Positions 21,969 through 33,600 are shown, numbered from the stretch's first letter. The stretch is DNA of 64,000 nucleotides from Saposhnikovia divaricata (GCA_036435485.1 CM071600.1:55549546-55613545), one strand, 5' to 3'. Numbers and translations are program-made. Notes: generated by a model from the sequence alone, not told the origin.

Positions 21969-22807
21969 GTGAATATATCAACTAGATTGTTGTAGCAGTA
22001 AATACTTACTTTATCAAATGCCCAATATTTCTGAAGTAAGTATTGGCTGGAGTATGATTTATAAATATTCCACAATGCTGCATATGTTGAAAATCATACA
22101 TCTTTAGCTTGAAATTTCTGTGAAATTTTGAGAAAATCACTATTTAATTTAGTAGAATATTCTTCAGTGAATATTTCTGGTAAATTTTAAAAGATAGTGA
22201 AAATTGAATTTTATGAGTGAAAAGTATAGTTCGATAAGTCAGACTTCTCGAATGGTTCATTGTTATGTCTTGGCTCGAGTTCTCGAATAGGCCTATCAAG
22301 AACCCTCCTGAGTTCTCGAATAGCGTCTTTTTGAGAAATCGAATAGCACACTTTGAGTTCTCGAATAGAGTATTTTAGTTCTCTAATGATAGAGTTCTCG
22401 AATACTGCATTTGAGTTATCGAATCATTTGAAAAGGCTGATTTTTCGCTGACACTTAATCGCTTTTTGGATTTATATTCAAACCTTCATTTCACTCATAA
22501 AAATATATTCTTAACTTTGAATTATTTTCTAAGTTAAATCACTGCCAGCTGTGAGTTAAAAACTGCCTGAGATATCGAATAAGCCTTTCTTGACTTCTCG
22601 AATAGTTGTTTCATACTTCTCGAATGACTTGTCGCTACAGAACACTTATCTATCGACAACTCAAGACATTCATTTATACATATACAACTTCACAACTATT
22701 CAATTCTTTTCGTTCGATTTCTCAAGCATCTCAACTCCTGAAACCTCTGAAAAACCCTAACTGCGAATTTCTTCTTCAATCCTAATTCTCTTTTCTTCTC
22801 TACCCAA
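21969..22807 (+). promoter_or_regulatory. Pol / third-ORF spacer with TTCTCGAA repeats and TATA-like site
   Basis: No ORF. Seven copies of the word TTCTCGAAT lie between 22246 and 22625, mostly as GAGTTCTCGAATAG or GACTTCTCGAATAG. They are in the opposite orientation to most of the ATTCGAGAA words in the LTR. A TATA-like sequence (TTTATACATATACAA) sits about 130 bases upstream of the third-ORF ATG; element C has a stronger (TA)n version at the same place. No AG acceptor with a pyrimidine tract is evident right before the ATG, which makes a separate internal promoter at least as likely as splicing. Function inferred. Confidence 0.45.
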
Positions 22808-25800
22808 ATGGCAAACCCTAAACTCACCATACCATCCCAAACTAATTTCATCGCAATCACCAGTGATGTGGAAGCACCGAATGCCAATTTCAAGTGCTTT
22901 GTTCGGTGGTTGTCTGAATCATACATCAAGAGTGCGCTCTCAGCCAACCCAACTCTGTACATAGATCTATTGGAACAATTCTGGAGGACTGCTACTGTGG
23001 AGGTCATCGCTCTTGAGAATGCTATCACTTCTTATATTGTTCACTGCAAGATTCAAGGAGAGGATATCACTATCACCACTGCAGACATGAATCAAGCCTT
23101 GGATATGCAGCAAGAGACGTATGATGCTCTGGCCTCCAATGATGAGTTGGAAGAATTCTTTGACTTCATCAACTACTCTGACACTATCAAGCTGGGAAAG
23201 TTGAACAGGAAGTTCTTGAGGAAAGAATGGAGCTTTGTATTTGCTACACTCCTTCATGTATTCACTGCACGGAAATCAAGCTTTGATCAGATTAGTACAC
23301 CCGTGCAGCAGCTTGCCTATGCCTTGGCTCATGGGAGAAAGATAGATGTTGGACTTCTCATACTACAGGAACTCTATGGGAGACTTGGTCAGACCACAGC
23401 CAAGAGAGGTAATGAAATTTTCTTTCCTCGCTTTATTCAATCAGTACTTAACTTTAAAAATGCTTCATTGATTGAATTGCCTGGAGCAGATAAGAGTAAA
23501 ATAGGCTATCCTAGGTCCATGACCAAACTCATTTTTGGTAATTTGGAGACTAGGAATGATGTGGATGTAAGACTTAGCATAACTCCCCACATGGAGGGTT
23601 TGTTTAGGTCTTACCCCCACAACATGCCAATATTTGATTCAAAATCTCAGTTAGCACAGCCTAAGCAAGGAGAACAAAGTGCTAACCCAAGGCCTGCTAA
23701 CCAACCCCCTCAGCCAAACACTCTATCCAGCAAAGAGCCAACTGCATCATCCTCTCAAAAGGGTGATGTTAGTAAAAAGAAGAGAAAACAGGTTGCTTCT
23801 GAACCCTTAGAAATCTTAACTGAAGCAGCCTTGGCTGTAGAACTAGGGCTAGAAAGTGAGACACCTGAGTTACCTATCATAAGCCTAAAGAAGAAGAAGA
23901 AGTCTAAAACCACCTCTTCAGTCACTCAAATGGCTGAAGTTGTAAAATCAGGGGCACACAGCTCACTAGATGTATCCTCTCAACAGGATGCATCTATAGA
24001 ATCAAGCATCCTCCCCAATGCACCTATCTGTAAAGAGTCAGCACAAGGGAGTAATAAGGCTGGCACAACACTGAGTGGAGAGCACATCATAACTGAAACT
24101 CCCTCTATTTCTCAGGGGGAGTTGCCAAAATCTTGTCTACAACACACTTCTCTTTCAGAATCAACCACTCATATTTCTTTGAAGCCTGCAACTCAAGCAA
24201 TTGAGGAGCAAGGCATTGATCATCAAGAATTCTTTTCCTTTGATGAGCCAATGAATTCAAGTGACTTGGTGCATGACACCTTGCTCACCACCCAGGTACC
24301 ACATTTGGATGGTCAGGGAATGCATGCTGGGGCATATCCTAATGACACCATCACAAACACAGAGGATTCACTAGTTCTTACTAGAGACTCTGTGCCTGTG
24401 TCAACTACTGTTGTAACTCATCCCACTTCTGTGGAGACAGCAGTAGTAGAGTCTGTTCATCCGGTTGCAGAAGTTGCATCTGTAACTGAGGAGCCTAGCA
24501 AGCCTAGCTCTAGCTCTAACTTTTTGTCTCAATGGCTGAAGCCTGTGCAACATGACAGTGCTTCAGGATCAGGGTCTGTTCCACCACAATTGACGGTTGA
24601 AGCACTTCAAAGCTTAGTTGTGGATCAGATCCCTGAGTTCACAAAAATTGCTCAGCACCTTCTCACTGCAAACATGCCCAATCCAGACTATGAAGCTATT
24701 CTCCTATGTCACAAAGAGGATGTAGAGCTACAGAAGGAGAAGATTATAGATGAAACTGAGAGAGATGGGAATATCGATGCTTGGCTGCAAGGAACCAATT
24801 CAATCCCTCTCTCAGAAGGTCTCCAGTATCTCAGAGAAGAGTACATCACATCACTAGGGTCCAATGCCAAATCTCTCAACCCTACTGATGTGTTTGAAGC
24901 AGTGAATGACAGCTATAAAGGCACTCTCAAGGCTGCACACTATCTTGGTAAAGGCTTAAAGACAGAAATTAATGAAGTGTGTTCAGCTACAACCAAGGAG
25001 GTGCATGAGATCAAGAGGACTTTTGATGCTAAATTCCCTCAATTGGAGACTGTTCTCAAGGACATTCGAACCTGCAATGCTACTTGCACCAGGATGGACA
25101 ATGGTTTGGCTATTCTCAAGGATGCTGTCACAGGTCTGGGGCACAAATTTCAATCCTTATCAGATCAGACAACTAATGCCAATGCCATGCTCAGGACCCT
25201 CTTTGCAAATCAATATGGAGACAAGCTGGTCACTGAGGTTCCTGTGCATGAGATGTCAAGGTTCGAAGTGCAGAGACTGAAGGATCAATCCCTATCTGGT
25301 TTTAAGGCCAATGAACTCTTCACTAAAGTGGATACTCTTGAAAAGGAGGTAGTCTCTCTTCACAAGTCCAATGCTCATCTTACAGACACTGTGACAACTC
25401 TGACTGAGCAGTTGAACACTCAAGCCACCACCACAGCTGATGTTCTTCTGCATCAACAATCAATGTTGTCTGCAATGATGAAGCACATGGGTCTCCCTCT
25501 TCCTGATGAATCTTCAACTCCAAAGGTGCCTCCTACAGTCCCTGTGTCTGTCAACAAGCCTAAGGGGGAGAAGAGGATATCAAAGAACTCAAATCCAAAG
25601 GGGGAGAGACCACTAGAAAAGGGCATCAAGATCACTGAGGGTGGCCATCAGAGAACTTTGAAATCTACTACTCATGTGCCTGGAAAAGGAAAGGACAAAG
25701 TTGATGAGCCTCCCACTTCTCTGCCAGTTGTCACTCTACCAACTGTGCACATCACTACTCCTGATGGTCAAAGGCAGTCTATCACAACCACAGTGGTTGC

Positions 25801-27586
25801 AGGGAGTATGCCATCTGACAAGCCTCAAATCTCAATATCTAAGAGTGCCAAGCCAGTAGAAGTGAAGGTGGTCACTGAGGCCAAGCTACAAGAAATTGCA
25901 AACTCAAATGTCTATCATGATGATGCATTCTTGGAGCTTCTGAAAGTCTCTAGAGAACAGGCTGGTGATGCTCTGCTATATCATGAGAGGTTGAAGAGTC
26001 AGATTGACTGTCTCACTGTAGTACCAAGGAGGCTTAATGATCTATGGCTCAAGGAGATATTGATGGTAGGAAAGAACAAGATATGGCACTTAACCATCAA
26101 TACTCTACAGAGTCTAAAGCACTCAGAAGTGAATGTGCTCCTTGGACTAATTGAGAAGGGAAATGAGAACAACAAGAGTCTTCATGATGAATTGAGGAAT
26201 GGTCAACCTTCAAGGCTACCTGAAGTTTTCACAGATCCTAGAACTATTATCTACCAGGCTGGAACAAGAATTGAAGATATCAAGCAGCTGGTCATTCCTA
26301 AGCATCTAACTCCTCAAAATAAAAATCTCATCATAGCCATCATTGAGAAACTGATCAAGAAGAAGGGATCAAGAACAGCAGAAGAATTAGAAGCTATATC
26401 TTATCTCAGGTCATATATTGCAACTGGCATTGTATCTGAGACTGCTAAGTTCAACCCAAGCAAAGATCAAGACAAGGATGAAGATAAAAGTGATGGAAGG
26501 AGAAGACATCACAGGAGTAATAAGGGTGATGAAGACAAGAAGAAGAAGAAGGATGATGAGAAGAGGAAGAATGATGATGATCAAGGTAAAGGCTCTGAGA
26601 GGAAAAGTGGAAGACAGCAAGCCTCAGGCATTGCTGACAGTAACCTCACCACAACACAAGACTCTAAGTCTAGGGTGAATGCTGCCAGTAGTGACCTTTC
26701 AAAATTTGCATCTATGGCTTCTGCAACTGTCTTGCCACCTCAAGAAGAGAAGAAGATTCAAGTCAAGAAACCATCTGTATGTTTCAAAAAGCAAACTGCT
26801 AATGGAATACTACAATGGTCTACAAACAAAGGTCACATACTGCTGCCAAGTAATCATGTAAAAAGAATCAAGTTCAAGCAAGCTGCAAGGAAATCAAAGC
26901 CAACCATATCAAAAACCCTGACAATCTATCCAGGCCTAAAACTCCAACCACTAGATGAAGATTATGATGTAGACCAACTGCAATTTTTGCAAGCTCAAAG
27001 AATCTATCATGCTGCCATTGTTGATAATTGCCTTGAGATTAAATATTCTGATGGAAGGGAGGAGAAATTCAAACAAGGAGGATGTCAACACTGGGGCAAG
27101 CTATATGACATAGAGAGAATCATTGCACTGTTGAGCTCAGAAGATAAAGTGGAGAGAGTATGGAAACTGGAGCTAATTGATTTTGTGAAAATGAAGAGAG
27201 ATCATGAAGAAAAAGTCAGAAAAGAATGTTTTGAGAAATGGCTGGCAAGGGAGAAAGAAATTGAGAGACTGGAAAGTGAAGCAGAAAAGCTGAGGAAAAA
27301 GGGTTTGTGTAGAGTTCAGTTCAACCCCTACATGGTAAAGTATAGGAGGAGGAATGGGAATCAAGTCAACATCAGAATGAATCTACTCAACCACTATCCT
27401 GCAAATATTCTGGAACCAGTACTTGAAGATTTCAAAGACTCAATTTTGCTTGAAGAATTGGATGCTATGGCAGAAATAATAAAAGCTATGGATGAGAATA
27501 CAAGGAAGGAGAAAGAAAGAAGAGAGAAAGAATATGATGAATTTCAAGCCAAAGCTATGGAAAGGGAATCAAAAGACAATGGCTAG
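22808..27586 (+). CDS. Large third ORF of element B (1592 residues, unknown function)
   Basis: ATG at 22808 in an ACCCAAATGG context, open to TAG at 27584. Residues 1-260: a globular-looking domain shared with the third ORF of element A. About 260-640: serine/threonine/proline-rich, probably disordered. About 714-894: long coiled-coil-like stretch with KVDTLEKEVVSLHKSNAHL. About 900-1000: basic and proline-rich. About 1217-1271: dense lysine/aspartate/arginine run. About 1340-1460: a more ordered domain with CLEIKYSDGREEKF. C-terminal about 1460-1592: charged and helical. I see no signal peptide, transmembrane segment or fusion peptide, so the 'env-like' label given to Sirevirus third ORFs is not supported here. 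The position, between pol and the 3' LTR, and intact preservation in element C suggest a real role. Structural, RNA-binding or chromatin-targeting roles are all open. Confidence 0.85.
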   Translation: MANPKLTIPSQTNFIAITSDVEAPNANFKCFVRWLSESYIKSALSANPTLYIDLLEQFWRTATVEVIALENAITSYIVHCKIQGEDITITTADMNQALDMQQETYDALASNDELEEFFDFINYSDTIKLGKLNRKFLRKEWSFVFATLLHVFTARKSSFDQISTPVQQLAYALAHGRKIDVGLLILQELYGRLGQTTAKRGNEIFFPRFIQSVLNFKNASLIELPGADKSKIGYPRSMTKLIFGNLETRNDVDVRLSITPHMEGLFRSYPHNMPIFDSKSQLAQPKQGEQSANPRPANQPPQPNTLSSKEPTASSSQKGDVSKKKRKQVASEPLEILTEAALAVELGLESETPELPIISLKKKKKSKTTSSVTQMAEVVKSGAHSSLDVSSQQDASIESSILPNAPICKESAQGSNKAGTTLSGEHIITETPSISQGELPKSCLQHTSLSESTTHISLKPATQAIEEQGIDHQEFFSFDEPMNSSDLVHDTLLTTQVPHLDGQGMHAGAYPNDTITNTEDSLVLTRDSVPVSTTVVTHPTSVETAVVESVHPVAEVASVTEEPSKPSSSSNFLSQWLKPVQHDSASGSGSVPPQLTVEALQSLVVDQIPEFTKIAQHLLTANMPNPDYEAILLCHKEDVELQKEKIIDETERDGNIDAWLQGTNSIPLSEGLQYLREEYITSLGSNAKSLNPTDVFEAVNDSYKGTLKAAHYLGKGLKTEINEVCSATTKEVHEIKRTFDAKFPQLETVLKDIRTCNATCTRMDNGLAILKDAVTGLGHKFQSLSDQTTNANAMLRTLFANQYGDKLVTEVPVHEMSRFEVQRLKDQSLSGFKANELFTKVDTLEKEVVSLHKSNAHLTDTVTTLTEQLNTQATTTADVLLHQQSMLSAMMKHMGLPLPDESSTPKVPPTVPVSVNKPKGEKRISKNSNPKGERPLEKGIKITEGGHQRTLKSTTHVPGKGKDKVDEPPTSLPVVTLPTVHITTPDGQRQSITTTVVAGSMPSDKPQISISKSAKPVEVKVVTEAKLQEIANSNVYHDDAFLELLKVSREQAGDALLYHERLKSQIDCLTVVPRRLNDLWLKEILMVGKNKIWHLTINTLQSLKHSEVNVLLGLIEKGNENNKSLHDELRNGQPSRLPEVFTDPRTIIYQAGTRIEDIKQLVIPKHLTPQNKNLIIAIIEKLIKKKGSRTAEELEAISYLRSYIATGIVSETAKFNPSKDQDKDEDKSDGRRRHHRSNKGDEDKKKKKDDEKRKNDDDQGKGSERKSGRQQASGIADSNLTTTQDSKSRVNAASSDLSKFASMASATVLPPQEEKKIQVKKPSVCFKKQTANGILQWSTNKGHILLPSNHVKRIKFKQAARKSKPTISKTLTIYPGLKLQPLDEDYDVDQLQFLQAQRIYHAAIVDNCLEIKYSDGREEKFKQGGCQHWGKLYDIERIIALLSSEDKVERVWKLELIDFVKMKRDHEEKVRKECFEKWLAREKEIERLESEAEKLRKKGLCRVQFNPYMVKYRRRNGNQVNIRMNLLNHYPANILEPVLEDFKDSILLEELDAMAEIIKAMDENTRKEKERREKEYDEFQAKAMERESKDNG

Positions 27587-27734
27587 TTCTTCATCATAGG
27601 CTGTAAGATTACTCACTCTGTAGTTCTATCCAAATTGCTAATGGAAATTCATACCTGTACTGTCAAGTTTTATCTTTATGTATGATAGGCTTGTTATCAG
27701 ACATGAAATTGTGACTAAGGGTCTTACTCACAAT

Positions 27735-27745
27735 TTGGGGGAGAT
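27735..27745 (+). other. Polypurine tract of element B
   Basis: TTTGGGGGAGAT directly abuts the 3' LTR start TGTTAG. It is the expected plus-strand primer and is conserved in element C. Confidence 0.9.
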
Positions 27746-28930
27746 TGTTAGTTACAGAGGCATGCCTGAATACATCTAATAACAAGCCTAAGTATGTGTA
27801 ATGCTATGCATTACCTACATGACCTCTTAACTGAGGGAACCTCTAGTTGTAGAGTTTCTATTTGTTCTGTACTTGTAATAGGCATCAAATTCTAGTTGTG
27901 TTACTGTAATTATAAAGTCAAGAATAATGCTTGAAAGAAGTTCCAAGGTTCATGCCTCAAGCAAGGAGATAAAGACTGCCAAATAATCACAGTTGGGATC
28001 TGAAGAAATGAAGAATTTGCCTAAGTACCAATTCGAGAAGTACATTTGTCTATTCGAGAAGTCTAGCATTCGAGAAGTCTGGAGTTCGATATCTCAGAAG
28101 ACACTATTCGATATCTCTGAATACACTATTCGATATCTCAGGGATTCGATATGTCAAAATGCTCTATTCGATATCTCAGGGATTCGATATGTCAAAATGC
28201 TCTATTCGATATCTCAAGGAGTCCCAGAGAAAAGAGCTATTCGAGAAGTGATTCGATATGTCAAGATAACACTATTCGAGAACTCAGAGTTATCGATCAA
28301 GTCAACTCCAGTTCTCGAATCACTCACTTAGTCACTTCTCGAATACATTCTTGAGGACAAAATACTGAAGAATTGTACAAGTCAGAGACCTGCAACAAGC
28401 CAGCACACTTTATTTGACTCTGTCCTATAAAGCATGCTGGAAAGCCTACAAAGAAGCTTGGAGAGATAAGACAAGGGACAAGGAGCTGAAGAAGTGGATC
28501 TAAACAGGCTTTTCAAAGTCAAATCTGTAGCCGTTTGGACTCTTACTAAAATGAGATAGACAGACTGGAAAGCGCTTTTGTTTTTACCTACCTCATTTGT
28601 AGCAAGTGGGTGTATCCATGTCTATAAGGATACAGCCTCACTTCCTTAGCTGTTAAGGTTTTGAAGTTTCTCAAAAATATCCAGAAAATATCTCTCTGAG
28701 AAAAACGAAGCTGAGAATACTATCATTTGTATTCACAGATTGTAGCAAGATCTTTATCTAATAAAATATTAGATTAAAGTGATATTGTGTTGTGTTTGTG
28801 TTTAATTTTCCGCATCTTCATATCTCACACACTCATCACTTATCTTGCTGCAAAGATTCAAGACCGAAGAAAAATTCAAGAATCCATTCACCCCCCCTCT
28901 GTATTCTTTTACTGTATTCAATACTCAACA
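27746..28930 (+). repeat. 3' LTR of element B
   Basis: 1185 bases, same start and end as the 5' LTR and with no difference found by reading the two copies side by side. It is followed by the right copy of the AAATC target duplication. Confidence 0.95.
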
Positions 28931-29527
28931 AAATCAACAGGTACTGTACCGACCGACCAAACTTTTAATGTTTTAGCTTTTATATAATAGTATACATTAC
29001 TAATTGGTTTGTAATCTATAGTCGGAATTGAACTGTTTAAATCGGTTTTTTTTTTCAAGTTTGATTTCAATTTCACAATCAAAAAATTACAATGTAAAAT
29101 ATGCTCTCCCCTCTCTCCTACTTTCATTTTCCCGCCAAACCTCCTCTAACACCTTTTCTACCTTTCGGCTCACAGTAAACACCTTCTCCGACAACCTTTG
29201 ACCACCCTGACTTCTCCTTCAGCTACCTCACTCGCCTCACGTCCCCCATTTTCGTTCTCCCCTCACCATCTACTGTATTATAAGCTGTGTCTCGAGTATC
29301 AGAACAAGTAGAATTTACCAGTCTGGCTCTTGAAGAGAAATCTCAATCCTGCAAGCGGAAGGTGTAACACATCAAGAGGTTTAGTTTTTTTGGGGAATGG
29401 TATAACAGATCTTTCGATCCTATTGAGGATTAGTGCAGTGCAGGTACGTTTTTCTCTCCTTAAGTGAGAGTCTTGTTTTTCTCTCCTCCCTTGGGTTGTG
29501 AGAGTCTTGTTTTAGAAGTGTGTTAGG

Positions 29528-30643
29528 ATGGCTAGAGTTGAGGATATCAGTAATCATATGGCAGATATGGGAATTAATGATGAAGAGAATGAGGAGTTGT
29601 TCCTTGGGGACGATGTGGAGGAAGTGGGTAATAAGTTCGAACTATGTCTTGTTGGTCGTTTTCTCACAGAGAAAAATCTTAATGTTAGAGCTATGAAATC
29701 AAAACTTGCTGATTTATGGCGACCCGTACAGGGTATTAATATTAAAGATATTAAGCCTGGTATATTTCTATTTCAATTTTACCATATTGATGATATGCAG
29801 TGGGTCATGAATGGAGGTCCATGGTCTTTCGAAGGGGCAATGCTTGTTATTAACACGGTAGGTATGGGAGAGGATCCACTGGAAGTGTCATTGTTCGAGT
29901 TGCCCATCTGGATTCAATTACACGGCCTCCCAAACGGTCTCATGACTGAGGTAGCAGGTAAGCAGTTGGGGGATTTTTTCGGTTCGTTCCTGTCATATGA
30001 TCCCAACAATAACTCCAGTATTTGGAGGGAGTGTATGAGGATTAGGATTAAAATTGATGTCAGGACGCCTCTGAAACGAAAGAAGAAAATTTCCAGGAGG
30101 AACGGGGCTGATTGTATTATCCAATGCAAGTATGAAAGGTTGGGGGACTTCTGTTTCCTATGTGGCATGGTTACTCATACTGAGAGATTTTGTAGTAAAA
30201 GATCAAGTGGAACGGTTGATGGGTTAGTTAAAGAATGGGGAGTCTGGTTGAAAGCTCCGGCACGACGAATGGTTGGTCAGGAACGAAGCAAATGGCTTCG
30301 GGATGACAGGGATGAAGAGTGGGGTAGGAATCATGGGAATGTCAGTTATTCTCAAAAATCTACTGGGGGGGTTTCCTCTGATAAAAGACATGATGGAAAT
30401 CTAGGGAGTAATTTCAGTTTGGGGGGAAATTCAAAATCTAAAAATTACATGGGACACTCTACAGAGGAGTTAATTGGGCTCAGCATTGACGATCGAAAAA
30501 GAAGACGTGAGACTGATGTAAATGACTGTATGGTTATAGAAGGTGGAAAAGGTGAATATGCTCTTTCTAACACTGATTGTGCAGGTTCTTCTTCTCCAGA
30601 TTTTTTGGCTAAGCTTGCGATGCAAGCTAGCCATCCTCAATGA
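29528..30643 (+). CDS. LINE ORF1: DUF4283-type RNA-binding protein with zinc knuckle
   Basis: 371 residues from ATG 29528, intact. Residues about 40-190 match the DUF4283 type found in ORF1 of plant L1 elements (LCLVGRFLTEKNLN, then FQFYHIDDMQWVMNGGPWSFEG). A zinc knuckle, CFLCGMVTHTERFC, sits near residue 212. A variable, basic C-terminal tail follows (DDRKRRRE). It is expected to bind LINE RNA and assemble the ribonucleoprotein. The stop codon overlaps the ORF2 start as ATGA at 30640-30643, so ORF2 could be reached by termination-reinitiation. Confidence 0.9.
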   Translation: MARVEDISNHMADMGINDEENEELFLGDDVEEVGNKFELCLVGRFLTEKNLNVRAMKSKLADLWRPVQGINIKDIKPGIFLFQFYHIDDMQWVMNGGPWSFEGAMLVINTVGMGEDPLEVSLFELPIWIQLHGLPNGLMTEVAGKQLGDFFGSFLSYDPNNNSSIWRECMRIRIKIDVRTPLKRKKKISRRNGADCIIQCKYERLGDFCFLCGMVTHTERFCSKRSSGTVDGLVKEWGVWLKAPARRMVGQERSKWLRDDRDEEWGRNHGNVSYSQKSTGGVSSDKRHDGNLGSNFSLGGNSKSKNYMGHSTEELIGLSIDDRKRRRETDVNDCMVIEGGKGEYALSNTDCAGSSSPDFLAKLAMQASHPQ

Positions 30644-33600
30644 ATGTTCTTAGTTGGAACTGTCGAGGATTGGGGACCCCTCGAACAGTTCGAGTTCTTA
30701 GTGATTTGATTAAATCACACAGCCCTGATGTTCTTTTCCTTTCCGAAACGCTTTCAAAAGCCAGTAGGTTAGAGCAGCTTAGAGTTAAATTTGGTTATTC
30801 TCAATGCTTTACAGTTGATTGTGTAGGTCATAGTGGTGGTCTTGGTATTTTCTGGAAGTCCAATGCAGCTTGTGAGATTGTTGGTTATTCTCAGAATCAC
30901 GTAGATGTTAATTTTCTGCAGAATGGTATTGCTAGGTAGAGACTCTCTTGTTTCTATGGGTTTCCCGAACGGGCAAGACGACAGAGCTCATGGGATCTAA
31001 TCCGTCTTTTGGCGAGTAATTCTGACATCCCCTGGTGTATCATGGGCGATTTCAATGACCTTCTGTACGACTCAGACAAGTGGGGCAATAACCCTCATCC
31101 GCGAAGTTTGATGGAGGGGTTCAGGTTGGCTATTGATGATTGTTTGCTTGCTGAGATTGATCTTCACGGGGGTAAATTCACTTGGGAAAAGAGTCGTGGT
31201 AAACCTGAGTGAGTGAAAGAGCGTCTGGACAGGTGCTTTGCTACTCAGGCCTGGTGGAATATCTTTCCACTCTGTAAGCTTTCTGTGCACCATGTTACAG
31301 CCTCTGATCACGATCCTATTTTTCTAGACATGTTTAATACTTCGTTTTCGAGGAAATTGTTTCGATTTAGGTTTGAAAACACCTGGCTTCGAGAACCCAA
31401 TTTTCGTTCAGAGGTGTCAAATTTCTGGTTTGACTTACCTACGATCAATATTCTTCCTAAGCTTATCTCTGTTTCTGGGTTTATGGCTCGCTGGGGTCGT
31501 AACTTTTTCCACAAGTTCCGCGATAAAATTAAGCATCAGAAAGAAGTTATAGCAGGATTAAGCAACCGTACTGATATGGAGGGTGTGGAGAAGTATTTTC
31601 TGGAGAAGGAAAAACTTCATGAACTCTTAATTCATGAGGAGGTTTACTGGAAGCAACGTGCGAAGAATTTCTGGCTAGCAGAGGGCGATGAGAACACCAG
31701 GTTTTTCCATGCTACAGCATCAGCCAGGAGGAAGAAAAACAAAATTCCTTTCTTAGAGGATGCCCAAGGACATCATATTTATGACCATGATGCTATGTGT
31801 GGTATGGTTCACAATTATTTTACTGACGTCTTTACTAATAATCGTGGAGGGGGTGTTACTCAAAGGTTGACATCTAGCAGGCAAGTTACGGAATCCCAGA
31901 ATGAAAATTTGGTGGCTGAAATATCTTTTGAGGAATTTACATCAGCAATCAAGCAGATGCATCCGGACAAGGCTTCTGGGCCTGATGGTCTGAATCCAGC
32001 TTTCTTCCAGCAGTTTTGGTCTATTCTGGGTGTTGAAGTCTATGACTGTTGCAAGGAATGGCTAAACAAGTGCCTTTTTCCTGCAAGTCTTAATGACACG
32101 AACGTTGTGCTCATTCCGAAAAAGGAAGATGCTAGATGCATGAAGGATTTGAGACCCATAGCCTTATGCAATGTCCTTTATAAAATAGTGGCGAAAGTCC
32201 TAGCTAATCGATTGAAGATGATCCTTCCTTCTATTATCTCCGAGAATCAATCCGCTTTTGTGCCTGGAAGGAATATAACGGATAATGTCTTAGTGGCCTT
32301 TGAGGTTATTCATCATATGCAGCGGAAGAATGCTAGAGAGGAGGGGGAAGTAGCGCTGAAACTTGACATTAGTAAAGCTTACGACAGGGTTGATTGGGCT
32401 TTCCTAAAAGCTAGAATGACAGCTATGGGCTTTAGCCAAAAGTGGATTCGCTGGATGATGCTCTGTGTCACTACGGTATCCTATGAGTTCTGTTTCAATG
32501 GTTCGACTATCGGGCCAATTAAACCTTCTAGGGGTCTACGACAGGGTGACCCGTTGTCCCCTTATCTGTTTCTTCTTTGTGTTGAAGACCTTTCTGAAGA
32601 GTTAAATAGAACAGCAAATGAAGGTATAATCCATGGTACGCAAGTTAGTCAATCAGCTCCTACGATCACCCATTTATTGTTTGCGGACGACAGTTTCTTG
32701 TTCTTCCGTGCAAACAACTTAGAGACTGCAGCCATTAAATCTTTACTAAATTCTTACGAGTCCCTATCAGGTCAGTCCGTCAATTTCCAAAAGTCTGGAA
32801 TCATGTTCAGTTCGAATGTCAATCAACGCAAAAGAACAGAATTTTCTGCAATGCTGGGTGTTACTAATGATTTGCGCGATAGCAAATATCTAGGACTTCC
32901 ATCTCTCGTGGGAAGGTCGAAAAAAAAAAGTCTTCAGCTTTGTTAAGGATAGAGTGTGGAAAAGGATCCAAGGTTAGAAGTCGAAGTCTATTTCTCGTGC
33001 TGGGAAGACTATCTTGATAAAGAATGGTGCTCAATCCATTCCGTCCTACTGCATGTCTTGCTTTCTGCTGCCACAGTCGCTTTGTCAGGAAATTGAAAAG
33101 ATCATGAACAAATTCTGGTGGGCCTCAAACTCATCTCATAGTAAAGGTATTAACTGGCTATCTTGGGATAAAATGAGCTCCTCAAAATATAAGGGAGGCC
33201 TTGGATTTCGTGATTTGTATGGCTTTAACATTGCTCTTCTGGGGAAACAATGTTGGAAACTAATGAAGGAACCTCAATCCTTGATTGCTCGAGTTTATAA
33301 AGCTCGTTATTTTCACAATACTAACTTTATGCAGGCTAAAGTTCAAGCAAGGTCGAGTTTCATTTGGAATGGTTTGTTAAAGGCAAAGGAGTCCCTCACC
33401 AAGGGTTATAGGTGGGTAGTGGGCAACGATGTGGATATTGATGCAGTGAGGGATCCGTGGTTGAAGGAGAAGGAGGACTTCCTTATTGATCAGAATAAGG
33501 AGTATGTTGTTTCCTCTATTCCGGTGTCTGCGTTTATTGTGCCTGAGGTGAAGAGTTGGGATGAAGATAAGGTTCGTAATTTCTTTTCAGAGGATGATGC

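Larger units (their letters stand above)
15000..28930 (+). mobile_element. Complete Sirevirus-like Ty1/copia element B (13.9 kb)
   Basis: Two LTRs of 1185 bases (15000-16184, 27746-28930) that show no difference on my reading enclose a primer site, gag, pol, a third ORF and a polypurine tract. A 5-bp target duplication AAATC flanks it (14995-14999, 28931-28935). Gag, pol and third ORF are open along their full length. Identical LTRs and intact ORFs mean a very recent insertion. Placement in the Sirevirus lineage rests on the third ORF after pol, the large gag with two zinc knuckles, and the initiator-Met primer site. Confidence 0.96.

Noticed and set aside
22696..23028. Minus-strand ORFs opposite the third ORF (also 25453-25635, 26411-26620, 27173-27364 and equivalents in element C)
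   Set aside because: Mirror frames of the real ORF with no codon or domain evidence. They recur in element C only because the DNA is nearly identical.
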